49,318 nt of DNA from Microcystis novacekii Mn_MB_F_20050700_S1 (GCA_007096045.1 SFAU01000057.1:1-49318), one strand, 5' to 3'; shown: positions 15,456 to 23,742, counted from the stretch's first letter. A program made the numbers and translations. The notes: generated by a model not told the origin, from the letters alone.

Positions 15456-17150
15456 TTAGAAACGGAAAGTTGTCCGGAGAACACCAACAAAAATGGTGTC
15501 GTTATTACGGTTGTTAGCATTGAAGATCGCATAAGCACCGGGGGTAATCAGAATATTTTTGGTGACTGGGAACTTATACTGAGCTTCTACCATGTAGGAA
15601 GTGGAATCTTCTTTGTCGGAACGGGGTACTTGACCACCACCTAAAGAAAAGGCCGCACCTTCGGCAAAGAGATCGAGGACAGATAGATTAAGGTTCCAAG
15701 ACCAGATACCAGTGTGAGCATCTCCGATCGCATTATTAACACCAGTGGCCGAAGCATCGGCATAACCACCCCATGCCGCTAGATTTAAGACTCCTGGTAT
15801 AACTTGGGCGCTCGCTTGAAGACCGAAACGGTTAGCTACAGTGCCAACGTTACCGAAGGGACGTTCCGTGAGAGGGCTGCTGACGTTACCGAATAAACCA
15901 GAACTCATACTAGCCGCAGTTTGATAACTGCGAACGTAAACGAAGTTAATATCGGCAAATTTGATGAAGGAGAAACCAACCTGAGCACCCGCACTGTAGG
16001 AACCGTTGAATAAACCGCTACCCGGGTTAGGATTGCTGGCTCCATTAGTCCCACCATCAGCTAGGTAGGTTCCTGTGACTTGGAAAACATCCCCGATATT
16101 AAATCTGACCGCCGCACCAACACCAGAAGGACCGCGGAAGACGATGTTATTGTAGCGTTGACCGCGAGATAAAGCACCTGTACCGCTATCGGCGAGGAAG
16201 GGGTTCGCCGTAATAAAAACGTCATCTAGGTTTAACTGGTTAGCACCAACCCAAACGGTGATGTTACCGAAGGGAGTGCCGATGGGAGCGCGGTAGAACA
16301 AGTCATCGATGGTGACATCGTTGTCACGACCGTCATCGTATGCTAGACGGGTCATGTTGGTTCTCGTCGGACCGTTTTGGTTGAAAGTGGTGTTAAAGTT
16401 ACCTGCTTGTAAACGGGTTCTTAACAAATCTTTACCAGTGAAGCTGGTTTCAAAGTTGAGTCGTACCCGGTTATTAAACACTGCTTGGGTCTGATCTTGA
16501 TTGCTGCCATCAGTAACTGTCCCGTTGGTATTGGTAATGGAAGCTTGACCCCCCCAGCTATCGGCGATACTGAAGATGACCTCGCCTCTGAGTTTGGTGG
16601 TGGTAGAAAATTGATTATTTTCCAAGAAAGCAACGCGCTGTTCCAGGTTATCTACTCTAGCCCCTAAAGCCGCTAGTTCGCTTTCAAATTCAGCAACAAG
16701 ACGTTTTAATTTATCGATATCTTCCCTGAGTACACCGACACCATCTTGAATTAAACGTTCCATGACGTTTAAACAAGCGTTTAAACCTGCGGCAAATTCC
16801 CAACGAGTGGTGGCACGATCACCGCGGAAGGTACGATCGGGAAAACCAACGATACAACCGTAACGTTCCACAAGACTTCTTAATGCCTCGTAGGCCCAAG
16901 CGGTGGGAGATACGTCCCGCAGTTGGTTAACGCTAGTCACCTGGGACATGGAACCCTGATAAACACCCGTATTAATCTGCTGACTATTTTGGGCGCGTTG
17001 AATGCGATCAAGTTGTTGCTGCGCAGCTGGATCAATTTTAAGTTGAGGTGTCCCCGGCATAGTTTGAGCCACTGCGCTGCCAGCAGCCGCTACGGAAGCA
17101 CCTAATACTAAAGGAGTTACCTTTACTAAATTCTTGAATAGTTTTGACAT
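15456..17150 (-). CDS. SLH-domain outer-membrane porin (iron-uptake porin type)
   Basis: A 564-residue outer-membrane protein. It has a signal peptide (LVLGASVAAAGSAVAQ), an SLH domain at about residues 76-130 (VSPTAWAYEALRSLVERYG ... TTRWEFAAGLNACL) that would hold peptidoglycan-linked polymer, a coiled-coil (FESELAALGARVDNLEQRV), and an OprB-like beta barrel ending in F-R-F. This is the standard architecture of the cyanobacterial SomA/B-type porins that pass inorganic ions. A strong terminator follows. It is probably highly expressed, judging from uniform codon use and its 650-base leader interval. Confidence 0.88.
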   Translation of the reverse strand: MSKLFKNLVKVTPLVLGASVAAAGSAVAQTMPGTPQLKIDPAAQQQLDRIQRAQNSQQINTGVYQGSMSQVTSVNQLRDVSPTAWAYEALRSLVERYGCIVGFPDRTFRGDRATTRWEFAAGLNACLNVMERLIQDGVGVLREDIDKLKRLVAEFESELAALGARVDNLEQRVAFLENNQFSTTTKLRGEVIFSIADSWGGQASITNTNGTVTDGSNQDQTQAVFNNRVRLNFETSFTGKDLLRTRLQAGNFNTTFNQNGPTRTNMTRLAYDDGRDNDVTIDDLFYRAPIGTPFGNITVWVGANQLNLDDVFITANPFLADSGTGALSRGQRYNNIVFRGPSGVGAAVRFNIGDVFQVTGTYLADGGTNGASNPNPGSGLFNGSYSAGAQVGFSFIKFADINFVYVRSYQTAASMSSGLFGNVSSPLTERPFGNVGTVANRFGLQASAQVIPGVLNLAAWGGYADASATGVNNAIGDAHTGIWSWNLNLSVLDLFAEGAAFSLGGGQVPRSDKEDSTSYMVEAQYKFPVTKNILITPGAYAIFNANNRNNDTIFVGVLRTTFRF

Positions 17151-17806
17151 GGGTCAATCCTCACACCTTATCTTATGGATTGAATGGACTATGAATACAA
17201 ACAGACTATATATTTAGCCTGGATCATACTCACATTCTATGCCAATTCCCTCTTGCCTAGGTTAAGTTAATTTTATGATATGACAGAAAAATTTCTGTCT
17301 GATATTATTAAGATTAGGACTTACGCACTTTCCCAATTCACCATGATGTGCATCGATGAAAATCTCTCCTTTCAGACTTAGCGATCGCTAAAAAGTGATC
17401 AAGAAATCAGGTTAAAATGCCCGAAACCCATTTATCACATTTAGTCAATCCTGTCAATAGGCAAAACCTAAAGATTTTGTTAAAATCTCAGCCGTCAGCC
17501 TTTTCAGTTATCAGTGATCAGTGATCAGTGATCAGTGATCAGTGATCACTGATCACTGATCACTGATCAGATGTGAGTTTTCAGTTGACTGATTACTGTT
17601 TACTGATCACTGATAAAATCTCCCCACCTCCCTAAAAATAGTTGTTTAAACTAGGCTCGATCGAGTAAGTTAGAATCGAGGATGATAGATGGGGTTAGAA
17701 TATAGCTCGACTCTAGAAGTTAAAAATAGCAAGATTGCTTCTGAAAGCTGACGGCTAGAGATAAAGACTCGATTCTTAAATTTAAGCACCGAGAAGGGAG
17801 ATAAAG
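17151..17806. other. Non-coding interval between porin and ycf66
   Basis: A 656-base gap between divergent genes. It holds the palindromic heptamer array at 17511-17570 and a looser run of CTGAT-type heptamers to 17616. I see no defensible small ORF. Promoters for both flanking genes should lie here but I cannot place them with confidence. Confidence 0.6.
17511..17570. repeat. Palindromic heptamer array (TCAGTGA)5(TCACTGA)3
   Basis: Five TCAGTGA units (17511-17545) run directly into three TCACTGA units (17546-17566) and a partial TCAG. Because the second unit is the exact reverse complement of the first, the array is a long perfect palindrome centred at 17545/17546 with arms of at least 24 bases. 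It could extrude as a cruciform or fold as RNA. Confidence 0.95.
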
Positions 17807-18622
17807 ATGGTCAATTTTGGGCTGAATTCGGCCAGTATCTTGGGAATTTTTCTGGCAGTGGCCGGAGCCGGGTTATACTTCCTGCGCTCGGTGCGGCCGG
17901 AACTTTCTAGAGATCATGATATATTTTTTGCCGCCGTTGGTTTACTGTGCGGTTTAATTCTACTTTTTCAAGGGTGGCGACTGGATCCGATTTTGCAATT
18001 CGGACAATTTTTGCTGACTGGGGCAGCGGTGTTTTTTGCCTTCGAGACGGTAAAATTACGGGGTTTAACCACGGAACAGGCCCGCCGCGGCACGTCTTTT
18101 GTGGATGAACGTCCTGTGAGTCGGGAATATCGGGCCGAATTGGAACCCCTCGACACCTACGAACCAGAGGAACGTTACGAAGATAATCCCCGTTTACGCG
18201 GTTACGATGATCCCCGCTCTTCCCGCACTTCTAGTTATCAGGACGAGGAACCCCGCAGCACCCGCACCCGTCGGCCGGCCGATACTAGCAGTCGCAAAAC
18301 CAGTAATCGTCGTCCCCGCAATAGTTCCCCCACTAGCGATCGAGATGTTTATGATCAGCGCCGTAGCGGTGATGATTGGGAAGAAACCAGTCCCCGTCCC
18401 CGTCGTCGTCCCGCTAGTGAAGAGACGAGCAGTAAACCGCCCCGCACTAGCCAAAAACGTCGTCCTCGCCCAATAATTGCGGACGATCCGCCATTTAAAG
18501 GGGAATACGTCGATTATCAACCGATCGATCCTAGCGATACGAGCGATCGAGAAGATTGGCAGAGACCGGATAATAGTGAACGGGAGTCGAGTAATGATCA
18601 TCCGACTAGGTTTGATTATTAA
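17807..18622 (+). CDS. ycf66: Ycf66 family protein
   Basis: A 271-residue protein. The N-terminal 85 residues hold the Ycf66 domain with three hydrophobic segments (SASILGIFLAVAGAGLYFL, IFFAAVGLLCGLILLFQGW, FGQFLLTGAAVFFAFETV). The remaining 185 residues are charged, low-complexity and Arg/Asp/Ser-rich, probably disordered. Ycf66 is conserved in cyanobacteria and some plastids, and its function is unknown. GGGAG lies 7 bases before the ATG. It is followed after 12 bases by two lipoprotein genes, so the three may form an operon. Confidence 0.85.
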   Translation: MVNFGLNSASILGIFLAVAGAGLYFLRSVRPELSRDHDIFFAAVGLLCGLILLFQGWRLDPILQFGQFLLTGAAVFFAFETVKLRGLTTEQARRGTSFVDERPVSREYRAELEPLDTYEPEERYEDNPRLRGYDDPRSSRTSSYQDEEPRSTRTRRPADTSSRKTSNRRPRNSSPTSDRDVYDQRRSGDDWEETSPRPRRRPASEETSSKPPRTSQKRRPRPIIADDPPFKGEYVDYQPIDPSDTSDREDWQRPDNSERESSNDHPTRFDY

Positions 18623-18634
18623 GGAGTAGGTCCG

Positions 18635-19171
18635 ATGACCAAAGCTCCCTTTTTCCTGTTTATCTGCTTGTTTTTAGGGGTTATAGGCGGTTGTAATCTC
18701 AATAACCCCGGTTTATCTACAGGAACCCTCAATAGTCGCTATAATGACGAAAAACCTGCCCTGAGCGGTGATGGTCGTTGGATTGCTTTGCTGTCTAATC
18801 GTCGCGGTAGTAATCAGATACTGCTGTATGATTTGCAGACAAAACAATACCAGGCCCTAGGGGGATTATATACGGGTCAAGAAATTACCGATAGCCCTAG
18901 TTTAAGCCAAACGGGGCGTTATCTGGCTTATGTGGTGATTATTGAGGGTCGTCCCGTCATCGCTTTATATGATCGCATTACCGATCGTTCTGAGTTATTG
19001 AGTCAAAATTATCGCGGTTGGTTGCGAAATCCCCGTCTTAGTCCCGATGGTCGTTATCTTGTCTTTGAATCCGCTCGTCGGGGACAATGGGATGTGGAGG
19101 TTCTCGATCGCGGTCCGAATATCGAGTTAGATATTCCCGATGGCAGTCCCGTTGAAAGTCCCAAACCGTGA
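18635..19171 (+). CDS. TolB-like beta-propeller lipoprotein
   Basis: A 178-residue protein with a lipoprotein signal peptide (lipobox GVIGGC, Cys20). The mature part has WD40-like/TolB-type repeats: ALSGDGRWIALLSNRRG, SLSQTGRYLAYVV and RLSPDGRYLVFESARRG mark three blades. It is too short for a closed propeller by itself. An AAGGAG-like site (TTAAGGAGTAGG) precedes the ATG. Its stop overlaps the GTG start of the next, related gene, suggesting that the two products may assemble together at a membrane. Confidence 0.75.
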   Translation: MTKAPFFLFICLFLGVIGGCNLNNPGLSTGTLNSRYNDEKPALSGDGRWIALLSNRRGSNQILLYDLQTKQYQALGGLYTGQEITDSPSLSQTGRYLAYVVIIEGRPVIALYDRITDRSELLSQNYRGWLRNPRLSPDGRYLVFESARRGQWDVEVLDRGPNIELDIPDGSPVESPKP

Positions 19172-19686
19172 AACGTTATTTTTTTATTAGTCTTGTTGCT
19201 GTAATTAGTTTGTTAACTGGATGTGCGGGTTATCCCAGTTTATTGTCTTTTCCTTTCGATCGAGGGGGGAGAAGTTTAAACAGTGCTGCTAGTGAATTAA
19301 CTCCCTATCTTGCCTCTCGCTATCTCGTTTTTGCCTCCGATCGCAATGGCTCCCAAGCTATCTATCTTTTTGATGCCATCGATCGCCGTTTATTGCCTTT
19401 ACCCGGCCTAAATTCTCTCGATCAGATCGCTTCTAGTCCTTCCATTAGTGAAGATGGTCGTTATATCGTTTTTACTGCTAGTCGTCAGGGAAAAACGGCT
19501 ATTTATCTATACGATCGACAAACTCAACAGAGAAGGGAAATTGCTCCCGATCTGCTCGCGGAAGTACGCAATCCGATCATCAGTGCCGATGGTTCTAAAG
19601 TGGCTTTTGAAGCGGCCAAAAATGGGCAATGGGATATTATGATTTACGATCTATCTGGACGGGTATTAGTCAATGAAAATCAGTGA
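19168..19686 (+). CDS. Second TolB-like lipoprotein, paralogue of its neighbour
   Basis: A 172-residue protein starting at GTG 19168, which overlaps the previous stop by four bases. Lipobox SLLTGC puts the lipidated residue at Cys19. Blade-like repeats are visible (YLVFASDRNGSQAIYLFD, SISEDGRYIVFTASRQGK, IISADGSKVAFEAAKNGQ) with the same D-G-R/S-Y/K-V-F pattern as in the upstream gene. The pair looks like a tandem duplication. Role unknown; TolB-like repeats usually mediate protein-protein contacts in the periplasm. Confidence 0.75.
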   Translation: MKRYFFISLVAVISLLTGCAGYPSLLSFPFDRGGRSLNSAASELTPYLASRYLVFASDRNGSQAIYLFDAIDRRLLPLPGLNSLDQIASSPSISEDGRYIVFTASRQGKTAIYLYDRQTQQRREIAPDLLAEVRNPIISADGSKVAFEAAKNGQWDIMIYDLSGRVLVNENQ

Positions 19687-19736
19687 TTATTAGACCTCTT
19701 GTAAAAATCAAAAATTGTTGTTAGGGTTAGGAGTCC

Positions 19737-19757
19737 GTAGTCAGTAGTCAGTAGTCA
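19737..19757. repeat. Heptamer tandem repeat, GTAGTCA x3
   Basis: Three perfect GTAGTCA units lie in the short convergent gap between the lipoprotein pair and the patatin gene. Just upstream, AGACCTCTTGTAAAAATC (from about 19692) resembles the outer end of the insertion at 49203 and may be a solo IS end. Confidence 0.75.
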
Positions 19758-19852
19758 GGAGAATTAAGAATGAATAATAATCAATTAAATAGTCTATTGA
19801 CAGATTTCATGCCATTTAATCCTTATTTTTGCCGTTTTTGAAACCTCAAAAA

Positions 19853-20950
19853 TTATCTTAAACCCATAGCTTTTAGTCGATGTTCTAGAAACTGTTTTCC
19901 CTGTTTTTCCCCGTCAGCGATGAGAAGCTGGATGTTGGCAGGAGAGCGATCGAGTTTACTTTCATAGTTGAGACTATTGGCTAATTCCGCCGACATTTCG
20001 ATCATCGGGATATGGTAATCTCGATCGGTATCTTCCGGGAAAGATTTAGGAATTTTAAATGGTTCTTTTAATTCGATCTCGCGCAAGAATTCTTCTTTAA
20101 AGGCTCCTTTGAGAAATAATTGATTGAGAAAATCAATCTGATCGAGACCTTGAAATAGGGAAACATTGCCTTCTAATTCATTGCGGCGATCAGCAATATC
20201 ATCGGATTGCACGGGGATCTTATCTCTAGAGGTGGGATTAATTTTAATTACCCAAATTTCATCGGGAATATTTTCGACTCCAACAAATTCACGGCGAATT
20301 AAAGAACGGATAGGGGGATTATCAGAAAATAGTCCATCCCAGTAGGCCATAGTTTCAATAGTGACAGCAGGAAAAATGTTAGGAACACAAGCAGAAGCTA
20401 GGATATGTTCAATTTTAACCGCTTCCTGGCGCGAGTTAAATTTACTTAATTTTCCTGTCAGGACATTACAGGCCCCCATTAATAAAATTGGTGGTTCTGG
20501 TTTTGGTCCCCAAGTGGCTAATTCCGAGAAATCAATATGCGCTCTTAGTAACTGATCAAAGTTGGTAAAGCGACTGCGTAAACCATAGGTAGCTATAGAA
20601 AATAAGGTTTTAGTAATCGGAGAGGAAGGACTGAGATTATACTGGGGAATTAATCCTTTGCTGGCTAATTCTAGAGCTTTAATAGCTGAGTCATTAAATA
20701 GTTGTTCTTGGGGAGTTTGAGCGCTATTATCTTCCCAAAAATCAATCATTCTTTTCCAAACGACGCTATCACCTTTTTCGAGAGCATACCAGATGAAAAA
20801 TGCACAGATAGCACCGCCAGAAGTACCACTGAGACTGACAATGTTAAAGTAATCTTGCACTTTATTGTCAAATAATGCTTTCAAGGCACCGGCAGTAAAA
20901 GCAGTTTGACTGCCACCCCCCTGACAAGCGATCGCAATTTTGGCTTTCAT
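19853..20950 (-). CDS. Patatin-like phospholipase
   Basis: A 365-residue predicted lipid acyl hydrolase with the patatin catalytic dyad. The oxyanion-hole loop is QGGGSQTAF (about 10-18), the nucleophile is Ser44 in SGTSGGA, and the Asp is in YWDGLFSDNPP. It would cleave acyl chains from membrane phospholipids or galactolipids. There is no signal peptide. The protein is transcribed alone, convergent with the lipoprotein genes. Confidence 0.85.
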   Translation of the reverse strand: MKAKIAIACQGGGSQTAFTAGALKALFDNKVQDYFNIVSLSGTSGGAICAFFIWYALEKGDSVVWKRMIDFWEDNSAQTPQEQLFNDSAIKALELASKGLIPQYNLSPSSPITKTLFSIATYGLRSRFTNFDQLLRAHIDFSELATWGPKPEPPILLMGACNVLTGKLSKFNSRQEAVKIEHILASACVPNIFPAVTIETMAYWDGLFSDNPPIRSLIRREFVGVENIPDEIWVIKINPTSRDKIPVQSDDIADRRNELEGNVSLFQGLDQIDFLNQLFLKGAFKEEFLREIELKEPFKIPKSFPEDTDRDYHIPMIEMSAELANSLNYESKLDRSPANIQLLIADGEKQGKQFLEHRLKAMGLR

Positions 20951-21167
20951 AAATATCCTTGTCTCCTGAATGGCTTCTATCTAAGTCCTAGACTTTTAAT
21001 TTAAGGTTAACTGAAAACCTAGAATCGGACCCAAAAATATAGAAATTTTTCTGATTTTCACAGAGCTGCTCGGTAGATTTTGCCATCACTTCTAGAAAAG
21101 GAGCGAGTTTTCAGGGAATTTTCTAGGTAATTAGCTGGCGAATCGGCAAGTAATTAGCGGCAAGCCA
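20951..21167. other. Gene-free stretch upstream of the patatin gene
   Basis: AT-rich sequence without a credible ORF or strong repeat. It leads into degraded toxin-antitoxin sequence. Confidence 0.5.
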
Positions 21168-21329
21168 TCAGACTTGGGTGCATCTCATTGACAAGGCGGA
21201 CAATAAAGCACCTGTATCATTGTCCTTGGCATATTCCTCAAAGGTAATATTTTAAAACCTGTCAATTTCTTCTGGATGTTCGCGGTAGTATTCTTCTTCA
21301 ACTTGGTCAAATGTTCTGTATTTACCCAT
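21168..21329 (-). pseudogene. Dead antitoxin gene of a RelE/HigB-type pair
   Basis: From the ATG at 21329 the minus strand reads MGKYRTFDQVEEEYYREHPE and EIDRF, then an in-frame TAA. It continues in the same frame with NITFEEYAKDNDTGALLSAL before a TGA at 21168. The pattern HPEEID ... FEEYA.D.DTGALL.sL is that of the small antitoxins paired with phage Gp49/HigB-like toxins. An internal stop and early end make it non-functional. Confidence 0.6.
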
Positions 21330-21345
21330 GACTTAGATGCTCCTT

Positions 21346-21489
21346 CTAATAAGCTTTCGCCGCTTCAATATATTGTGTTTTGCTGCTTCTTTTGTCGCCG
21401 CTACACAACAAAAGCACAATGTTGTCACCCTCTTCCCCGAAATACACACGGTAGCCTGATCCGAAGAACATTCGTAATTCTGAAAGTTC
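21346..21489 (-). pseudogene. Dead RelE/HigB-like toxin fragment
   Basis: The minus-strand frame between two stops reads ELSELRMFFGSGYRVYFG and then NIVLLLCSGDKRSSKTQYIE with AKAY before a TAG. This matches the C-terminal half of Gp49/HigB-type toxins (SELR..FG.GYRVYFG, LL.GGDK..Q..DI..A). Beyond the TAG the frame continues KEHLS, as if a Trp codon had become a stop. The N-terminal half is gone and is replaced by the inverted repeat at 21509-21534. Confidence 0.6.
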
Positions 21490-21508
21490 TTATAGATAAT
21501 CATAAAAA

Positions 21509-21534
21509 GGTGCGTTAACAAAGTGTAACGCACC
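21509..21534. repeat. Inverted repeat GGTGCGTTA...TAACGCACC
   Basis: A perfect 9-base inverted pair with an 8-base spacer sits at the point where the dead toxin gene is broken. Sequences of this form are common ends of small cyanobacterial repeats. Confidence 0.7.
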
Positions 21535-21576
21535 CTACAAGAGCTAACATTAATGTAGATGTAAACTTTGAGGAAG

Positions 21577-21759
21577 GCTTGGGCAAAGGGTAAAATCTTG
21601 GCTACAATAAACCTATTAAGCGTGATTACTATTAACTAAAAGCAATGACACAATCATCTTCTCCTAAAACGGTACGGCGAGGACGGGTTTTCCCAGAGAA
21701 ACAACTTTCTCCTGAAGAGAAAGCCAGAATTAAAGCTGAAGACGCAGTGTTTTATAAGC
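21577..21759 (+). repeat. 183-bp direct repeat, copy 1
   Basis: This segment is nearly identical (about four mismatches, no gaps seen) to 22966-23148, at a constant offset of 1389 bases. It contains the upstream region and the first 38 codons of the gene at 23034. The two copies bracket a toxin-antitoxin pair and a Uma2 gene. Confidence 0.95.
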
Positions 21760-21827
21760 AAAGAACAAATTACAGACATAAATTAGTAAACTTGATCGTG
21801 TTTTCCAATATCAACTATAACAATTAA
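21645..21827 (+). pseudogene. Truncated duplicate of the 105-aa gene at 23034
   Basis: The first 38 codons (MTQSSSPKTVRRGRVFPEKQ through to DAVFYK) match the intact gene at 23034, then the frame runs into unrelated sequence and stops after 60 codons. The break is the end of the 183-bp direct repeat. The 3' end overlaps the 3' end of the RelE-type toxin gene on the other strand. A shortened product could still be made, because the upstream region is also copied. Confidence 0.8.
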
Positions 21828-22064
21828 AGTTTCTTCTGAATCAGCATCTTTACTAAAAGTAAAAATAATACGGCAATCGTAACTAACAGAACATGACCAA
21901 TAACCTTCTAATCTACCTGTCAACTTATGAGATTTTAAAGAAGGATTGAACGGGTTATCCTCTAACAAATGTAGAACCTCTGATACCTGGCTTTGTAGTT
22001 GAGGATTTTTACTCATTAAGCGTTTAAAGGCTCTTTTAAAGCTCTTGTCAGCAACTAATTTCAT
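21783..22064 (-). CDS. RelE/ParE-family toxin
   Basis: A 93-residue small basic protein with the RelE/YafQ-type fold pattern: FKRAFKRLMSKNP at the start, SLKSHKLTGRLEGYWSCSV in the middle and a C-terminal YDCRIIFTF...LIVIVDIGKHDQVY. Members cut mRNA on the ribosome or, in ParE, poison gyrase; the GKHDQVY end favours the mRNA-interferase branch. The ATG overlaps the antitoxin stop by four bases (22061-22064), the standard TA arrangement. Confidence 0.85.
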   Translation of the reverse strand: MKLVADKSFKRAFKRLMSKNPQLQSQVSEVLHLLEDNPFNPSLKSHKLTGRLEGYWSCSVSYDCRIIFTFSKDADSEETLIVIVDIGKHDQVY

Positions 22065-22285
22065 TCTTCTTCATCCTCTAACAAATAGGCCATTATCTCT
22101 TCAGCGGTGCCTTTTTTTGCTGTTCCCATTGCTAAAGCGTTTAAGGTTTCTTGGCCATTTTTAGCGCTCTCCTCACGGCGTTTCTCAATGCGTCTTTTAT
22201 GAATTAGCTCAAACAAATAATCTTGGTCTTCAATGGATAGACTCTCGACCGATTCGATAAGATCTTGAAAAAATGTGACACTCAT
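22061..22285 (-). CDS. Antitoxin partner of the RelE-type toxin
   Basis: A 74-residue acidic, helical protein (core SIEDQDYLFELIHKRRIEKR, C-terminus AEEIMAYLLEDEEE). It precedes and overlaps the toxin gene, which fixes its role by context. It resembles cyanobacterial antitoxins in which the N-terminal helix carries dimerisation and the C-terminal acidic tail covers the toxin. DNA-binding residues cannot be pinpointed. Confidence 0.75.
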   Translation of the reverse strand: MSVTFFQDLIESVESLSIEDQDYLFELIHKRRIEKRREESAKNGQETLNALAMGTAKKGTAEEIMAYLLEDEEE

Positions 22286-22381
22286 TACAGTTTCTTCCTG
22301 TTAATTAACTTTATTTTTATTATATGTTATCATAAATATAGCATCGATCTAAAATCTAAAATTACATCAGGAGGTCAGAAA

Positions 22382-22951
22382 ATGCTGACAGTCATGCGCC
22401 GTTACTTTACTTTAGAAGAATATCATCGCCTGGGGGACTTAGGATTTTTTGGAGAAGAAGAACGGGTGGAATTAATTCGAGGAGAAATTATACAAATGCC
22501 TACTAAAAAGCCACCTCACTCAGTTTGTAATACAATTTTAGTTCAGCAATTAATTTTACTATTGGGTAAACAAGCGATTGTCCGAGGACAGGAACCAATT
22601 ATTTTACCTGGGGATAGTGAACCTCAGCCTGATGTTGCTATTGTCCGCAATCAAGAGGACAATTATCTATCTTCCCATCCCCATCCTGAAGATATTTTAT
22701 TGCTTATAGAAGTTGCAGATTCTACCTTGAAGTATGACCAAGAAACTAAACTCCGTTTGTATGCTGAAGCGGGTATTTTAGACTATTGGATAGTCAATCT
22801 TGTCAATAACCAGCTAGAAACTTACAACCAACCCTATCAGGAACATGACGGACATTTTAATTATCGCCTGAAACGAATTTATTTACCAAATGAATCTGTT
22901 AAACTTCCTGGTTTTGCTGAACTGTCACTCGCGCTGTCTTCTATCCTATAG
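22382..22951 (+). CDS. Uma2-family (DUF820) putative endonuclease
   Basis: The ATG at 22382 is preferred over an upstream frame start because AGGAGG lies just before it. The 189-residue protein has the Uma2 signature: YFTLEEYHRLGDLGFF, VELIRGEIIQMP and PHSVCN at the front, EPQPDVAIV with the catalytic Asp, LLIEVADSTLKYD with the Glu, and TKLRLYAEAGILDYWIVNL. These are PD-(D/E)xK-fold proteins, very abundant in cyanobacteria, of unknown biological role. It sits inside the segment bracketed by 183-bp direct repeats. Confidence 0.88.
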   Translation: MLTVMRRYFTLEEYHRLGDLGFFGEEERVELIRGEIIQMPTKKPPHSVCNTILVQQLILLLGKQAIVRGQEPIILPGDSEPQPDVAIVRNQEDNYLSSHPHPEDILLLIEVADSTLKYDQETKLRLYAEAGILDYWIVNLVNNQLETYNQPYQEHDGHFNYRLKRIYLPNESVKLPGFAELSLALSSIL

Positions 22952-22965
22952 CAGTTGGTAGTAAA

Positions 22966-23148
22966 GCTTGGGCAAAGGTTAAAATCTTGGCTACAATAAA
23001 CCTATTAAGCGTGATTCCTATTAAGTAAAAGCAATGACACAATCATCTTCTTCTAAAACGGTACGGCGAGGACGGGTTTTCCCAGAGAAACAACTTTCTC
23101 CTGAAGAGAAAGCCAGAATTAAAGCTGAAGACGCAGTGTTTTATAAGC
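22966..23148 (+). repeat. 183-bp direct repeat, copy 2
   Basis: Partner of 21577-21759. This copy belongs to the complete gene at 23034-23351 and includes its upstream region. Confidence 0.95.
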
Positions 23149-23351
23149 GTTGTCGAGAAATATTTGATCGAGTCCAACCAGAATTGATTGAAGATCATTA
23201 TGATTGGTTTATTATTATTGAACCTGACAGTGGGGAATATTTTATTGATGAAGATAAAAAGGTAGCGATGGCAAAATCCCGTTCTCAACATCCCGGTAAA
23301 AAGTGTATTATCATGCGAATTAATGAAACAGGAACCTGTGGAACAATATGA
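23034..23351 (+). CDS. Conserved hypothetical protein (105 aa)
   Basis: A small soluble protein. The N-terminus is basic and probably unstructured (KTVRRGRVFPE). The middle (FDRVQPELIEDHYDWFIIIE) and the segment SGEYFIDEDKKVAMAKSR look folded. No named domain is recognised. Its stop overlaps the ATG of the aspartic-protease-like gene (23348-23351), so the two form a cassette; similar two-gene cassettes are frequent in cyanobacteria, from general knowledge. Its 5' third has been duplicated at 21645. Confidence 0.7.
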   Translation: MTQSSSSKTVRRGRVFPEKQLSPEEKARIKAEDAVFYKRCREIFDRVQPELIEDHYDWFIIIEPDSGEYFIDEDKKVAMAKSRSQHPGKKCIIMRINETGTCGTI

Positions 23352-23713
23352 TTCAAGGGGAATTTAATAGTCGAGGAGAGTTGTTTTTTGAAGTTGGCTT
23401 GCTGTCTGCTGATGAGGAAATTATTCTCGTCATGGCACTATTAGATACAGGGTTTACGGGATGGTTAGCGATTGATAGTCAAGATGCGGATAGTTTAGGA
23501 TGGGTGTGTGATAGTGAGCCACAGGATATGCAAACTGCACAGGGAGAAGCGCGGTTTAATTTATATGAGGGAACAGTGGTTATTGAAGGGGAAGAGTTTA
23601 CGGTTGAGGTGTTAGGAGGAAATGAATTAGTCAATGTTCTTTTAGGGGTTTTGTGGTTACGAACAAAGCGTTTAGTTGTTGATTTTTCAAGGGGAATGTT
23701 AACTTTAGGATAA
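23348..23713 (+). CDS. Retropepsin-like aspartic protease domain protein
   Basis: A 121-residue single-domain protein. D33-T-G-F-T-G-W-L matches the catalytic D-T/S-G triad of clan AA proteases, and the C-terminal LLGVLWLRTKRLVVDF fits the second conserved element (hydrophobic-G-x-x-W/F-L). Such enzymes act as homodimers, each subunit giving one Asp. There is no signal peptide. It is translationally coupled to the upstream 105-aa gene, which may be its substrate or partner (inference). Confidence 0.75.
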   Translation: MIQGEFNSRGELFFEVGLLSADEEIILVMALLDTGFTGWLAIDSQDADSLGWVCDSEPQDMQTAQGEARFNLYEGTVVIEGEEFTVEVLGGNELVNVLLGVLWLRTKRLVVDFSRGMLTLG

Positions 23714-23727
23714 ATTTTTGTGGAGAA

Positions 23728-23742
23728 ATGCTATAATAGCAT
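23728..23742. promoter_or_regulatory. Palindrome containing a TATAAT box
   Basis: ATGCTAT-a-ATAGCAT is a perfect 7-base inverted repeat whose middle is TATAAT (23732-23737). It lies about 50 bases upstream of the DUF2281 gene. A -10 box inside an operator is what autoregulated antitoxin genes often show. I could not find a matching -35 box at proper spacing. Confidence 0.45.

Noticed and set aside
17511-17570. CRISPR-like array
   Set aside because: The units are 7 bases without spacers and no cas genes are near; it is a tandem heptamer palindrome.
18194-18601. Minus-strand frame of 135 codons and plus-strand frame of 89 codons inside ycf66
   Set aside because: Both come from the Arg-rich low-complexity tail of Ycf66 read in other frames; the products are Thr/Ile or Pro/Val-rich runs without family pattern.
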